Below, piece after piece: positions 23,340 through 34,683 of a stretch of 64,000 bases of DNA (its first letter is position 1; every line of letters begins with the position of its first letter). Below the pieces are notes generated by a model, which was not told where the DNA came from, did not search any database, and saw only the letters and a list, made by a program, of their open reading frames with translations. The position numbers were made by a program, and so were the translations under genes. The stretch spans positions 19,093,137 through 19,157,136 of the forward strand of contig CM054114.1 in the NCBI GenBank assembly GCA_028673005.1. The letters are read 5' to 3'. Origin of the DNA: Tanypteryx hageni (lineage: Eukaryota > Arthropoda > Insecta > Odonata > Petaluridae).

Positions 23340-23640
23340 GACGGAATTTGGTATTGGGGAGTTTTGCTAAAATTGGTCGACCTATTCCAATTTTGGTAAA
23401 CATTGGACAATAATTACGATCACTTTACATGATGATCTACATGTAGTTTACACCGTATCTGCTTCAACCCGGTAACCGCAGGACATATTTTGATGAAATT
23501 TGGCATTGGGAAGTTTTTACTAAAATTTGTCGATCCTAAAGAACGCATTTGGAAACTCCGTGTACTCCTAGATGGAGTAACTTGTTCTTTCATCGAACGA
23601 AATTCGCCGTTTTATCGCTCATATACAGTAAAAGCTATAT
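23340..23640 (-). repeat. Repeat family 'E', tandem dimer
   Basis: Two diverged units start near 23345 and 23490 (attttgacggaatttggtat / attttgatgaaatttggcat, each followed by a 'gggagttttgctaaaattgg'-like word). Inverse-orientation relatives lie at 35590-35830 and 36020-36235. Non-coding. Confidence 0.65.
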
Positions 23641-24639
23641 TTCGATATAAATCCGAAGCTTTAAAAATCTCCGATTTATTTCTCTTGGATAGTTTTTATG
23701 CGCAGTGGAATTCTTAAGTGAGGCACTTTGGACGAAAATTCTGTATCGCAAGGGATTTACGTTCATTGCCTGCGAAAGGTTCCTGATATTGTTCCGATGG
23801 AGTTCGATAATAGGCCCATCCAATTTGTTTTGTTCTACTGAACTTCTTAAGTTGTGGTCCGCATTCTATCAGTCATCCGTTTTTATCATAACAGAAACGA
23901 TGTATTTGTATCTCTCGACCCTCTCCAATAATCCGCGGGTCTTATGAAAATACAAAAATAACGTCATATATTGGTAAATTATGTATTAAAAAGTGTGCTG
24001 ACAGTGTACTTTTAAGAAAAATGTCATTGACGTATGCATTACCTTAGCCATCGCTTCAAATAATTAGATTTATACTGATGAAATTTATGAATTTGCATGT
24101 AAATCTGTTGTTCGTCGGGTTTTGTGCGGTCACGTATCAATTTCCTTGCCGTAATAATCGTTAATAAGTTAATTTCAAATTTGTCTACTTAGAAAGTACA
24201 TAATATAAAACCTTTTATTAGTAGCCATTCAAGAAATAAAGTATAAGTATGTATTAAAACTAGTTGCAGTACATAAGCCCTTTACCCCATTCTATTTTCC
24301 TTAAATCACCGTCCATACCAAAAGCCCTCTAAGTTCCTTAAATGCCCGAAAGGGGGCGGTTCCTCACACATTCTGGACCAACCATATAACTTTTATGATA
24401 ATTCCCAGTGAATACAATGATACCTTTCCTATACCAACACCATTTTTTATAGTAAACACCTGATTACCCGTGTTAATTTGGACTAAGGTAAGCATGGATA
24501 AGGGTATCCGAAAGGAAAACATTTTAAAGGAAATTTCTATAAAATATCCGTCAAGACTGTAAAATTTATTTATTAAAAAATATCAATATATCATTTTCTT
24601 AAGCTACCTTTCTTCCTAATCTTTTTAAACTGACCAGAT
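23641..24639. other. Unassigned AT-rich sequence
   Basis: No recognisable feature. Confidence 0.35.
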
Positions 24640-24904
24640 ATTCATTGCACTACGTCTTACTTACTTACTTAGATACCCATTGCGCGTAGGCCACAGGGAA
24701 TCAGCAGGTCGTGTATATATATATATATATATATATATAAACTTAAGGAAAAGAAAAGGCAGGAGTGAGGGTGGCAAGAAGGTGTTGAAGAAAGCCCAGT
24801 GTACACTTACCAAGTTGAGGACCATGTTGGTAAGCTGCTGGGGGCGTCGAAGAGACACACGCAAAAAACACACAAAAACGTAAGATTATCGGGCACAAGT
24901 GTGG

Positions 24905-24937
<33 letters not shown>

Positions 24938-24945
24938 GTTCATTC
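24640..24945 (-). repeat. Repeat 'C', second copy, with TA and GT arrays
   Basis: Matches 19612-19972 around 'ggtggcaagaaggtgttg', 'cccagtgtacacttacca' and 'gtcgaagagacacacgc'. A TA array is at about 24714-24740 and a GT array at about 24901-24931. A phrase here (attcattgcact...gatacccatt) also recurs near 20465-20500. Confidence 0.65.
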
Positions 24946-25189
24946 ATACAGTATTCGCCTAAATAAATTCGAGGTCTATAGTTATTTTCTTCCAAATACT
25001 ATAATCCTTGTAACCACACAATGAACTTTCGAGCATGAAATACGTTACGAAAATGTACAGTGTATCACAAATTGAAGCGTTTTGTAAGATGTATAACTTG
25101 AAACTAAATGATATACTTAGAAAAACGCACACCATAAAACAGCGAAACACCACGGCCCGTTTATGTCTCTCTGTTCCCAAAAATGTACT

Positions 25190-25228
25190 TTCCCCTCCTC
25201 TCCCCTCCTCACCCCTCCTCTCCCCTCC
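25190..25228. repeat. 10 bp CT tandem repeat
   Basis: Four tandem copies of a tcccctcctc-type unit. Confidence 0.85.
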
Positions 25229-25289
25229 TATAAATTTGTGCATTAATGAGCGTAAGTACGACATTTTAACAACTAAATACTGAAAATCG

Positions 25290-25860
25290 ATATGTCAGAA
25301 GTAATGCCATGGAAATATTTAGTTTTCATGTACCGATTTATTTTCTAATCAGTTTGTATTAGTTAAACAATCGAAAATTATTTTTAACATACCTCACTTG
25401 AGGTAAGTAGTTGTGAAATACGTTCTTTTCTTTGTTGTAGACGAATATTTTCTTCCGCTTACAAAATGTTGTATGCTCAATTTATGATATTCCAGTGAAT
25501 TGGCACTCCTGATTGGATTATGTAAACCATTTATGCCGCTTTCTTATTTTCTTTGGCCATAAATCCTAAATACCATATTTCATGGAATAAAGCGATCTAA
25601 AGAGCCTATGCAGACAGGCATAAGCTGTAAAGTTGGGAATAATTTTGAAATGAGAAAAAAGTCTGCTATGACCGGGAATCGAACCCGGATCTTCCACTTG
25701 CCCACCATATTTCATGTAAATCTGTTCTGTAGAATCAGAGAAGGAGCATGAGTACGGACGGACGGACGGACGGGCAGGACGAAGCTAATTGGCGCCTGCT
25801 TTGGAAACGAAACGTTACTAAGAAAATGAACTTACATTATTTGGCAAAGGTAATCTAATG
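25290..25860 (+). mobile_element. Repeat family 'F' copy interrupted by a SINE
   Basis: Homologous in order to 34740-35400: 'cgatatg(t/c)ca', 'ccgatttatttyctaatc', 'aaacaatcgaaaa', 'cttacaaaatgttg', 'gcactcctgattgg', 'tcttattttctttg', 'tcctaaa(c/t)acca'. A run of gacggacggacgg lies near 25756-25776 before the right end. No intact terminal repeat is seen. Non-coding. Confidence 0.65.
25585..25703 (-). mobile_element. 5'-truncated tRNA-Gly-like SINE with 13 bp TSD
   Basis: Read on the minus strand it begins inside the tRNA anticodon arm (gggcaagtggaag), continues through a perfect B box (gggttcgattcccgg) and ends in a non-tRNA body with a t-run. The insertion is bracketed by accatatttcatg at 25572-25584 and again at 25704-25716, a perfect 13 bp duplication. 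The surrounding family F sequence is continuous once it is removed. Target duplication and 5' truncation are hallmarks of LINE-driven retrotransposition. Confidence 0.85.
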
Positions 25861-26639
25861 ATAAATTGATGAAATTACTTACAAAGGGGCCGTGAAAATG
25901 GCAAATAAAAGTTGGAGCTCTCGATTAACCTGCACACGCATAAACGATACTGTACTTCTGATTCTTTAATATATCCCATAATGTGACGGTTGTTACAGCC
26001 CTACTGCTTCAATCGGCAAGCGAGCGGCCAGCTAGCGTCATTAAATGGAACGAATGGGAACTCGACACGAAAAAAGAGCCAGCACGCCTGCGATTGCATT
26101 ACACAGTTTGAATTTTTTGAATTATGGATTGGGCAATTAAAAGCGCGAAAATCATCCATAACTTTCTACCCTCTCGAAATAACGCGGTAAAAATTAACGA
26201 CCGAAACCTCTGGATTCGCGCGAATTCCAAATAAAACTGGAATAATGCTACTGAGTTGCGTTGGGAGGAAGTGTGGAGGTCTCTCTTTAGATGGAAAAAA
26301 TATCCCGAATAAAAACCTCGAGCTATCCCGATAAAGAGAGAGAAAGAGAGAAAGTTCCGGCACAAGAAGATACGGCATTCGAACGAAAGAGCTCGCTGAA
26401 TTCTCCCAAAGGCTGGAATTTCCTGTCGTCGCATCGGTCGGAGTGCTGATGAAAAAAAACGCTAAAGGAAATAAAATTAAAATAAACCCCTCTCGCGGAT
26501 CCCCTCAGACGGTTTGCGGGAAATTTTATTACGAGCCGTCCGCATCACTCAAAAGCATCGCTACGTTCCTTCTTATTTTTCATTTCGCCGCGGTACTCCG
26601 GTTATGAAACCCATAGATGCCGCTTGCGAACTCTTTTGA
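25861..26639. other. Unassigned sequence
   Basis: Composition becomes less AT-rich from about 26000. Open frames near 26099-26434 (minus) have no family signature. Confidence 0.35.
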
Positions 26640-27560
26640 AATAGAAAGAGATGGAGAAAGGAGAGGAAGTGAGTTAAAGATTAAAATTGTGAGTGAGGAA
26701 GAGAGAGGGGAAGCAACAAGGACAAATAAGGGATAGAAAGGAGAGAGAAAGGAACGCAAAATTGCGAGGGGAAGTAGATATGAAGAGAGAGAGGGAGAAA
26801 AGGAATCAGGATTGTGAGAGGGGGAGGGGAGATGAGAAAAATGGGAGATGGAGGGAGAGGGATGGAGAGAGAAGAATATGGGAGGGTGAGAGGAGAATAT
26901 GGAAAGGAGAGGAGAATATGGGAGGTAGAGAGGAGAATATGGGAGGAAGAGAGGAGAATATGGGAGGAAGAGAGGAGAATATGGGAGGGACAGAGGAGAA
27001 AATGGAAGGGACAGAGGAGAATATGGGAAGGAGAGATGAAAAAATGGGAGGGACAGAGGAGAATATGGGAGGGACAGAGGAGAATATGGGAGGGAGAGAG
27101 GAGAATATGGGAGGGAGAGATGAGCATATGGGAGGAAGAGAGGAGAATATGGGAGGGAGGGAGAAGAATATGAGAGGGTGAGAGGAGAGTTTGGGAGGAA
27201 GAGAGAAGATAGGAGATAAGCAGTAGCATGGAGGGAGAGAGATAGTGAGAGATTTGATGGGAGAGAGAGAGGGAGAGAAGTAAGACGAGAGGGAGAGGAG
27301 AGAGAGAGAAAGAGGGAGGAGTCAGAGAAAGGTAATAAAAGGGAGAAAATGGGAGGGAAGATGGGAGAAAATGAGAGAGGATGGGTGGAAAATAGGGTGG
27401 GAGAGAAAGGGGCAGGAAAGAGAAAGAGGGAGGAAGGAGTGAGAGAAAGGGTAGGGTAGAGAGCGAAAAAGGAAAAAAGGAGAGAGAAAGAGTGGGGCCG
27501 GAGATAGAGAGATGGAGAGGAAAGAGGGTGAGAAAGGTAGAGAAAAATAAAGGAAAAATG
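26640..27560. repeat. Polypurine tract with 21 bp minisatellite
   Basis: The plus strand is almost pure A/G over about 900 bp. Between about 26880 and 27190 a 21 bp unit (gaggagaatatgggaggaag plus one base) is repeated more than ten times with small changes. The 350-codon minus-strand frame and the 162-codon plus frame are only translations of this repeat. Confidence 0.92.
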
Positions 27561-27949
27561 GAGAAGACTACAAGAGCCTTGATTTATCAAGGTCATGTCG
27601 CGGCATTGCCCCAGAAACTTAAACGGCATCAATCATAGCCTTTAGCTCGGAAGAGGATTTCCCAGGGATCCCTCTTCATCCCTTCTCTCTCCCTCCACTA
27701 TTCTTAATCCCCCTTCACACTTCTCCTCCCCTCTCTTTCTCCTCACTCGCTCATTTTCCGACGCCAGCCTTGCTCTATTTTTTACTCCCCGCGCATCTCT
27801 TTGTGTTTTACGACTTTGGATTCATACAGACACGCATTCCTTTCGGCCTTGTCGCCGAATGTGGGAGATACTGCATCTACCTCTCCTTCCCTTTTTCCCT
27901 AGCTTCCAACTCTGGCGGATGTCCTTGATGACTCTTCTCCTCTTTATGG
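27561..27949. other. Unassigned; CT-rich at 27660-27760
   Basis: A short pyrimidine-rich stretch follows the purine tract, giving a purine-to-pyrimidine switch near 27600. No gene seen. Confidence 0.4.
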
Positions 27950-28035
27950 AGTCTCCGTGCTGTCTGAGGGGTTAATACGAGCGGAGTCGGTTGCCGGTCC
28001 GCTCGTCGCGAGGGACGGGTTCAAAAGAAGCAAAA
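27950..28035 (+). repeat. tRNA-derived SINE-like segment
   Basis: Reads gctgtctgaggggttaatac, then a GC-rich hairpin-like part (gcggagtcggttgccgg / ccgctcgtcgc), then gggacgggttcaaaa, resembling the A-box, anticodon arm and B box of a tRNA-derived SINE head. A related segment may be present at the extreme end of the window (63938-64000). Confidence 0.4.
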
Positions 28036-29987
28036 TTGCACGTCGGCGTGCGTTGGCGTACCATACGGTTAAAAAGGGAACGGAGACTATTTCATTAGGT
28101 TTGGATTTTGCAGGCGGAAAAAAGGGACGGGTTCTTTTAAGCGTTTCAGCGTTTTTCGAAGGTTTTGGCCGACGGAATTTCTCTCCGAATATTCCTCCAG
28201 TGCGGAACGTTTCTTTCTTTACGCGTTCGCCGCTCTTTGCTTGATCCGGATTAAATTTTCCCTCGATTGGAAATCCTTTCGATGGTAGAGAATAAAATGC
28301 TCTTTATTGTGAAATTGTACAGATGAGTTTGACAACACTCGAACAGTTTGTCATTTACAAGAATTTTTTATTAAAACAGAGGTTATTCCAATGACACTTC
28401 TAGGCGGAAACATCTTTCTCATTTATTATGTATTAATTTACGTTCTGAGAATTAAGCCAATTTATTATCAAATTATTCGTAACGATTGAGTCATGATCTA
28501 ATGGAGCTAATTTTTTTGTCGAAACGAGGAATTATTTTAGTTTTAATATTCACATTTATGACTGTTTGCTTTGAATAGACAACCTATAATAATTTGACAG
28601 AGATACATACGAAAAGCTCGATATTTTGTGTTAATTAAAAGCAATTTACATTTAAGCATTTCTTTATGTACTGTGAAAAGTTTTTGTAAAATCGGTTTTG
28701 TGCTGAAGAAAATTTGTCATTACTATAAAAGGATTACTTGAAATGTAGTGAGCCCATTATTCAAAGCAAACTTTGGTAACTTATTTTTGCAAATTTTATG
28801 AACAGGTTCTAATTTTCCAACGCATCAGGAAGATAGTGTAAAATATCAATTTTAATAAAAAATATTTTTGTTTAACTTTTGAATCAGACATGATTTACTT
28901 GATATTTCGCTTAGAGCTAAATGTGCGAGTTCGTGCCGTAAACATTTAGAGCAACGAAACGAGTTACATCGTTTGAATTAGAGAGCGATAAAGATTTTAC
29001 AATGAAGCTGTCTTAATTTTTGCGGGAATATTGATAAAAAATAACAAAATCCGTAAAAAATTATCTTTATTAGCAAGCAAAAAATAAAACAACTAACGCC
29101 AGGGACTGGTTCTTTTTTTCAGAATCAACGATCGCCTCTGCGGGCGGCCGCATTTTGCGCTTATCAGTCTTTCCGAAGCCTTTCATGGGTTCCGGAGTCA
29201 GTCACATTCTCACATCAATTTGATTCCAGCTGTGTGGTGAGCTCCATATTTTATTTATTTTATTTTTCATTGCGAGTAAGCTTGGATTTAACGTAGATGT
29301 TTTAAACACATCTTTTGTGGTGCCATTTGAAATGGAAATTAATTATTTATAATTGACTACCAGCTTTGGTGTACTTCTAGTAAAGTACTTACTTCCACCT
29401 CTTTTATGGGTCGGTCAAATTGAATCCGGTAAAAAAATTCTTTCCGCCCCTTTCTGCATGTCTGAATAATTTCTATTCTCTTGTTTATTTAATCTCATAA
29501 AATGTCTAGGGGTAATATTCCTTAATAGTGAAATCAAGCTTGGGCTTCTAATGAGTAATCTTTATCGAGGTGTATTAATATTTTGTCACACACGAAGTAC
29601 GATATGTAGAGAAACCATAGCGATCGTGTGAAAAGTTTGAATTCGAGATTTGACGAATTTGCGCGCATCAGGTGCCCCTGAGTCCGAATAAGCGGTTCAT
29701 GAGATTCCGTCTGCGGGTAGTCGGTCGTACGCGCGCGACTCAGGGGGATAATCGGGTAAACAGAATCTGATGAAATCTCGTATTTATACAGGACAATATT
29801 AATTTTCCGTCATATAATGAAGGGAATATGTATATGGAGAAATTAAGCCAACAGGGTTCGATATTCATTTTATTTCAGTGAAATGTTTAATCGCATAAAA
29901 TATTTCAAATTGTATATCAATGCTTGATTACTTGCGAATTTCATAATGTGCTGTTGAGTACCAAAGATTGAAAAATTAAGTACTTAG
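28036..29987. other. Unassigned AT-rich sequence
   Basis: No recognisable gene or repeat over about 1.9 kb. Short GC-rich islands occur near 29128-29180 and 29640-29750. Confidence 0.35.
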
Positions 29988-30090
29988 GTATCTCCGATAG
30001 CCATGACAAGGTTATAAAAAACCAGATGCGCATTTCGGCTACAACACAATTGAATAGCGATTCACCTAAAGTACATCACCAAATTTTTTA
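29988..30090 (+). mobile_element. MITE family 'M', left arm only
   Basis: Starts ggtatctccgatagcc and continues aaggttataaaa, ccagatgcgcatttcgg, the best-preserved left end of family M. The right arm is missing. Confidence 0.7.
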
Positions 30091-30309
30091 CTAAAACGGC
30101 CACATGAGACTTAATGATCCACTGTTCGGGCAACATACGTCATTTCAAATGACTAATCGGGCCGTGTGAAAATTTCAAATGGTAAGTTTTGAGAATTTTT
30201 TCGATTCTGTAATATTTTTTATTTAACTTATATTAAAAGAAGATTTCACCCAAGCACTCGGAAAATGTTGTTTAGATATCATAAAAGGTATCTAATGAAT
30301 ACTCTTTCC

Positions 30310-30336
30310 GTAGTTTGGGGGCCCCTGTTCTAGATG
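30310..30336. repeat. Possible hAT right terminus
   Basis: agtttgggggcccctg reads as the inverse of CAGGGGCCCCCAAACT, a common hAT terminal pattern. No left partner found. Confidence 0.35.
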
Positions 30337-30555
30337 GTCTTTTTTATTATTATTATTTTTTATTCAGCTGCAAATGCGTCAATTAAGTCTTTCGTTACAA
30401 CACACTAACTTAATTAATTTTCCGTTGACGCGCGTTTAGACAGTAAACAAGTACCATTGTTGCGGCTCAAAATTTATCCGCAAAACTCATGAAATAGAAA
30501 TCTACGCAACATATCAGTCATTTAGACAAATGTTGCCCCACTTCTAAATTCATTC

Positions 30556-30558
<3 letters not shown>

Positions 30559-30612
<54 letters not shown>
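30559..30612. repeat. (TA)n microsatellite
   Basis: Uninterrupted TA adjoining the foldback element. Confidence 0.95.
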
Positions 30613-30613
<1 letters not shown>

Positions 30614-30657
30614 TTATATATAGAGGTTCCTTACAGAGGAGGAGGAGGATATAACAT

Positions 30658-31674
30658 ACTAGTAGTTGGTGCTTGCATACTGCAAGCATTTCATCTCACC
30701 TTGAAAAAACATTCATTTTTCAGACAGACATTTCATCATTACAAATATTCTTTTAATTCTAAAAATTTCACCTCCTCAGCGATTTCCGTTTTTCCCACAT
30801 GTAAAAATAATAGTTTAAAACAATCCCCAAATGTTGCAATTTTAAAATTTTACACTTTCTCCATTATGAGGTACTAATGCTACACATTTTAGCCAAATTT
30901 TAAAGTTGTAGCACTTCTAGAAGTAAAATAATATTTTTCTAATTGTTTAAATTTAAATAATTTTTAACGGCCGCCGCAATTCATATATGGTAAAATTGAA
31001 ATGTTTATTTGTGCAATTTTACTACTCTGTAAATAATTTGAAAATTTCAGCTTTCTAGCTTATCCCTTAGTACCTAAACAGTTATCTATTTGTTTAAATT
31101 TTAAGAATTTTATACTGCCAAACAAATTAAAATGTCAAAATTTTTATAATTCTTATTTTGTTTTTTTAAGAATTCGACTTATAAAAAAAGTTTTCAACTC
31201 TGTAGCACATGCAGAAATACATATTACCTTAAAAATTTGTTTAAACAATTGCGAATTTTTAGCGGCCGCATTGTTGCACTTTTTCAAGATTTTCGTTTTT
31301 TCTGGTCGGTTTAGCACAAAATCCTACCTAAGAAAAAAATTTCGAAACTACAGCTCATCTGGAAGTGCCTAAACATTAGTATCCTCCTATATCCTCCTCC
31401 TCCTCCTTTTACTTATAGATGTGCTACAACTTTAAAATTTGGCTAAAATGTGTAGCATTAGTACTTTATAATGAAGAAAGTGTAAAATATTTAAAATTGA
31501 AACATTTAGGGATTGTTTTAAACTATTATTTTTACATGTGGGAAAAACGGAAATCGCTGAGGAGGTGAAATCTTTAGAATTAAAAGAATATTTGTAATGA
31601 TGAAACGTCGATTTGAATAATTATTGTTTTTTCAAGGTGAGAAGAATTGTTTGCAGTATGCAAGCACCTTCTAC

Positions 31675-31678
<4 letters not shown>
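30658..31678. mobile_element. Long-inverted-repeat (foldback-like) element 'A', copy 2
   Basis: Arms at 30658-30915 and 31421-31678 are inverted and closely matched (about 258 bp each), starting actagtagttggtgc and ending in the inverse gcaccttctactagt. The central 500 bp corresponds to the centre of copy 1 (words such as agcggccgcattgttgcac, 'acctaaacagttatctattt'). Just outside the left arm is 'ttacagaggaggagg' as beyond the right arm of copy 1, then TA arrays on both sides. The true termini may therefore lie slightly outside the arms, in TA-rich targets. Non-coding. Confidence 0.85.

Positions 31679-31679
<1 letters not shown>

Positions 31680-31745
<66 letters not shown>
31680..31745. repeat. 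(TA)n microsatellite
   Basis: Uninterrupted TA directly abutting the right arm of the foldback element. Confidence 0.95.
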
Positions 31746-31746
<1 letters not shown>

Positions 31747-32039
31747 TCTTTTACACAATCCCATAATGGTAGCAACAACCGCGACGTGACGGAGTGGTTT
31801 ACGAAGGCTTTCAATATAATACGGATATCATCCAGAACTAAAACTTTATCGAAATTAACCACATAATGAAGCAGTAGTTTATTTTTCGTAGCTGTACAAA
31901 ATGTAGATTCCTCTTAAATTGTGAAAAAATATTGAATAAAACCCACCCAGTTATTGACATTGTTCTTAAATATTATAGTATATAAGTCATAAATCTTAAA
32001 ATGCCATATTTCGTGTAAAGAACGTAGCTCATTCTGGAA

Positions 32040-32326
32040 CAGTGGTGCCTATAGTAAGACCCGCCACGTATCTTCATCCGGCTCGCCATGAGTTTGACAA
32101 CTTAAGGACATGATGTAACATTAAATGAAAACAGAGCATTATTAAACACAATTTATGTTGTCTTTACGCCTTTATTACCAAAACAGAAAAATGAATTTTT
32201 AAAAATTCCGTATTATAGGCCCACAACAAAACAGTTTAGTTTCCTTGAATTATTTTCAGCTTTATTTTAGACTGGGTGTGGCCCGCGGTGAGTGCAGAAA
32301 TGAATTATGTGGCCCTCGAGCCGCTG
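32040..32326. mobile_element. hAT-like MITE
   Basis: Left CAGTGGTGCC followed by acccgccacg...ccggctcgcc; right end inverse of CAGCGGCTCGAGGGCC with gtgtggcccgcgg just inside. Subterminal gccc/gggc words are usual in hAT MITEs of this type. About 287 bp, non-coding. Target duplication not clear. Confidence 0.55.
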
Positions 32327-32334
32327 CTCTACAT

Positions 32335-32481
32335 CAGGAGTCTCCAAACGTTTTCACAGGTGGGCCAATAAATTCTATGCTCGCGGGCAGGACTATCGAG
32401 GTCGAAATTTATTTTTGAAAATACAGACCTCCAATAGATAATACACAAATTTAGCCAATTATCGTATTAAAAAGGAAGGAA
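32335..32481 (+). mobile_element. hAT-like left end, truncated
   Basis: CAGGAGTCTCCAAACG followed by aggtgggccaataaattc and cgcgggcagg looks like the left end of another hAT element. It begins exactly 8 bases after the end of the previous one and is cut by the ZMYM1-type hAT that starts at 32482. No right end found. Confidence 0.5.
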
Positions 32482-34639
32482 CAGGGACGTAGCCAAGGGG
32501 GGGCCAGGAGGGGCACCGGCTCCCCCTAAAATCTCATCGACCCCCCTTGGCCCCCCCTTTAATCTACTTTGAATGCAATCAATGGATTGCACGATTAGTT
32601 ACAAAAGGCACAGAGATCTTAAGGACGGTTTTTCGACTTCCCTTTGGTATTTTTTATTTATTACTGAAAAACCTTTACTAATCGTTAGGCAAGCAAGAAC
32701 CCGACCTCGTATTTCGATACTTTTGGTGACCATATGCGGAAATGGATGAGGGTAAACGGGAAAACCAAAACGTCCTCCGCACACATGCTGAGACGTTTCT
32801 CTCTTGGTCTCCACTCTTCTTGAAAATGGTCGCGATGGGCAAACAGGAGCCTACCATTTAGGAAAGAGTATACTCCATATGCATCCTTGTTCACTTTTAA
32901 CTGAGGTATTGAGGGTTAGTCGCACCAATAAATCTCTAAATGATTCTCTCCAACTAAAAGAATTGTATATATTTTTTTCTGGGTCGGCTATTCATTCCCG
33001 GTTTATAGAACTACAGAAAGATATGTACCGGAATAGCAAATTACGAGAACTAAAACGAATTTGTTATACCCGGTGAACAGCCCAGGTATCTGCATGCTCA
33101 GCTTTGAAAAATACTTTCGGGGCCGTATTAGTTTTATTAAATATTATTGCAAATGAAGCAGATGAACGGAGAATAGAAGCCAGCCATTTGCTTAATAGAA
33201 TTGATTTTCAATTTGTGCATGTTTACTGAAATATTAACAAATTTCAAATCTGCCAATGACTTCTTGCAAAGCGTCAGTTCAGATCTATCAAATGTATTAA
33301 CATTAATACATTCTTAACAGACATATTTTTTGGATGTGCGATCAGACGAAAACTTTAAAATTTCAAATTTTAATTTTGGTAAAATTTACTAAGAATCAGT
33401 GACAATTGGAACAAATAATAACATTAGTATTCCAAATAATGAAAATTCAAACAGGATTTCTAAATTTCCAACTAAATATGCAAATTATCTTATTACAGAG
33501 GAAAGTAATTTTCAACGTAATATCAATACGAAAGATCAAATTCGTACTCAAATTTATATACCTGTTCTGAATAGAATAATAGCAGAATTAAATGCAAGAT
33601 TTACTAACAGAAGAAAATTTTTAGAAGGTATACGTAGCTTAAATCCGCTGTATGAAAACTTTCTAAATTTCGAACAAATAAATCCTTTTGCTTTAAATTA
33701 TGGAATTGATATTGAGAATTTGAAGGACGAATTACAAATTTTGCCACAAACCATTAAAAGGTATGAGTCTGAAAATACAACTAAAATTACACAACTTTTT
33801 CAATTATTAGAGATGATAAGCAAGTTCAAAGTAGCTTTTTACGATTTTCACAAATTATGTACAATAGCTGTAACGATATCAGTATCAACTGCAGCGTTCA
33901 AGAGATCGTTTTCAAGTTTGAGGCGAATCAAAACTTTTATAAGATTTAAAATTGCCAACGAACGTCTATCGCATTTATCTGTACTGCACATTGAAAAGGA
34001 AATTACTAAATCTATTGATTTAGACTTAACTGTAGATATATTTGCACAAAAAGCTGGAGGTAGACGGGTTCAGCTTCTAAAATAAAAATATTTTCCTTTT
34101 TTAATTTACATATTTATAGTATACAGACAATTAAATATAGCCTTTATATTATAGTTATAATTTAGTAAGATAATTGGTTGGCTATTTTCATTACTTGTGT
34201 TATTATAATTGTTATAAAAAATCTCTGTAATATGCCTGAAACACTGTACTAATTTATAATAGAAATGGGAATGTTTGTCAAAGTTTAAAAAAATATTGTT
34301 TTAATTTGAAAAATAAGAAACGTAATTTTAATTATAACAGCAGAATACAACCCATCGTATGGAAAATATCATTCTTAAAATGATACAAAAAATGTATTTA
34401 AAATTATCAATAAAAATTAACATAATTTTTATGAATAAAAGAAAACGGTTAATAAACATCGGTTTTATAAACTAAAGAGGTAGGAAAAACGTTTACTGAT
34501 AATATAAGCAAAGGATTGGTACAAAAATACAGGTCTAGCCTAATAGTTGTATTACATTTTTCATATTTTTGTGTGCCCCCCGAAATATTTTTTACTTCTA
34601 TGTTGGCCCCCCATAGTTAATAGGCTAGCTACGTCCCTG
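32482..34639 (+). mobile_element. hAT transposon, ZMYM1-like lineage
   Basis: CAGGGACGTAGC at 32482-32493 is perfectly inverted as GCTACGTCCCTG at 34628-34639. Both ends continue inward with gggggg-cc runs, typical of this lineage. The flanks ggaaggaa and aggaggaa agree at 6 of 8 positions, consistent with an eroded 8 bp hAT target duplication. The element is 2158 bp, shorter than a full copy, because the N-terminal part of the transposase is missing; only remnants remain (next entry). Confidence 0.88.
32948..34085 (+). pseudogene. hAT transposase (ZMYM1/DUF4371 type), broken
   Basis: The first part, 32948-33076, reads LKELYIFFSGSAIHSRFIEL and ends RELKRICYTR with a TGA where the family has the Trp of a 'TRW' motif. 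The frame continues TAQVSACSALKNTFGAVL up to about 33226. After a frameshift, the longest open part (33399-34085, 228 codons) carries the C-terminal hAT dimerisation domain: ISVSTAAFKRSFSSLRRIKT followed by NERLSHLSVLHIEKEI, at about residues 150-200. The N-terminal zinc finger and the start of the RNase H-like core are not recognisable. A functional enzyme cuts at the TIRs; this copy cannot. The GTG at 33399 is not a real start. No introns needed. Confidence 0.88.
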
Positions 34640-34683
34640 AGGAGGAAAGAAGAAAAAATCATGCGTGCATACGTGCGAAGCAG

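Noticed and set aside
26580..27632. 350-codon minus-strand frame and 162-codon plus frame
   Set aside because: Translation of a 21 bp purine minisatellite; both strands open, no non-repeat domain.
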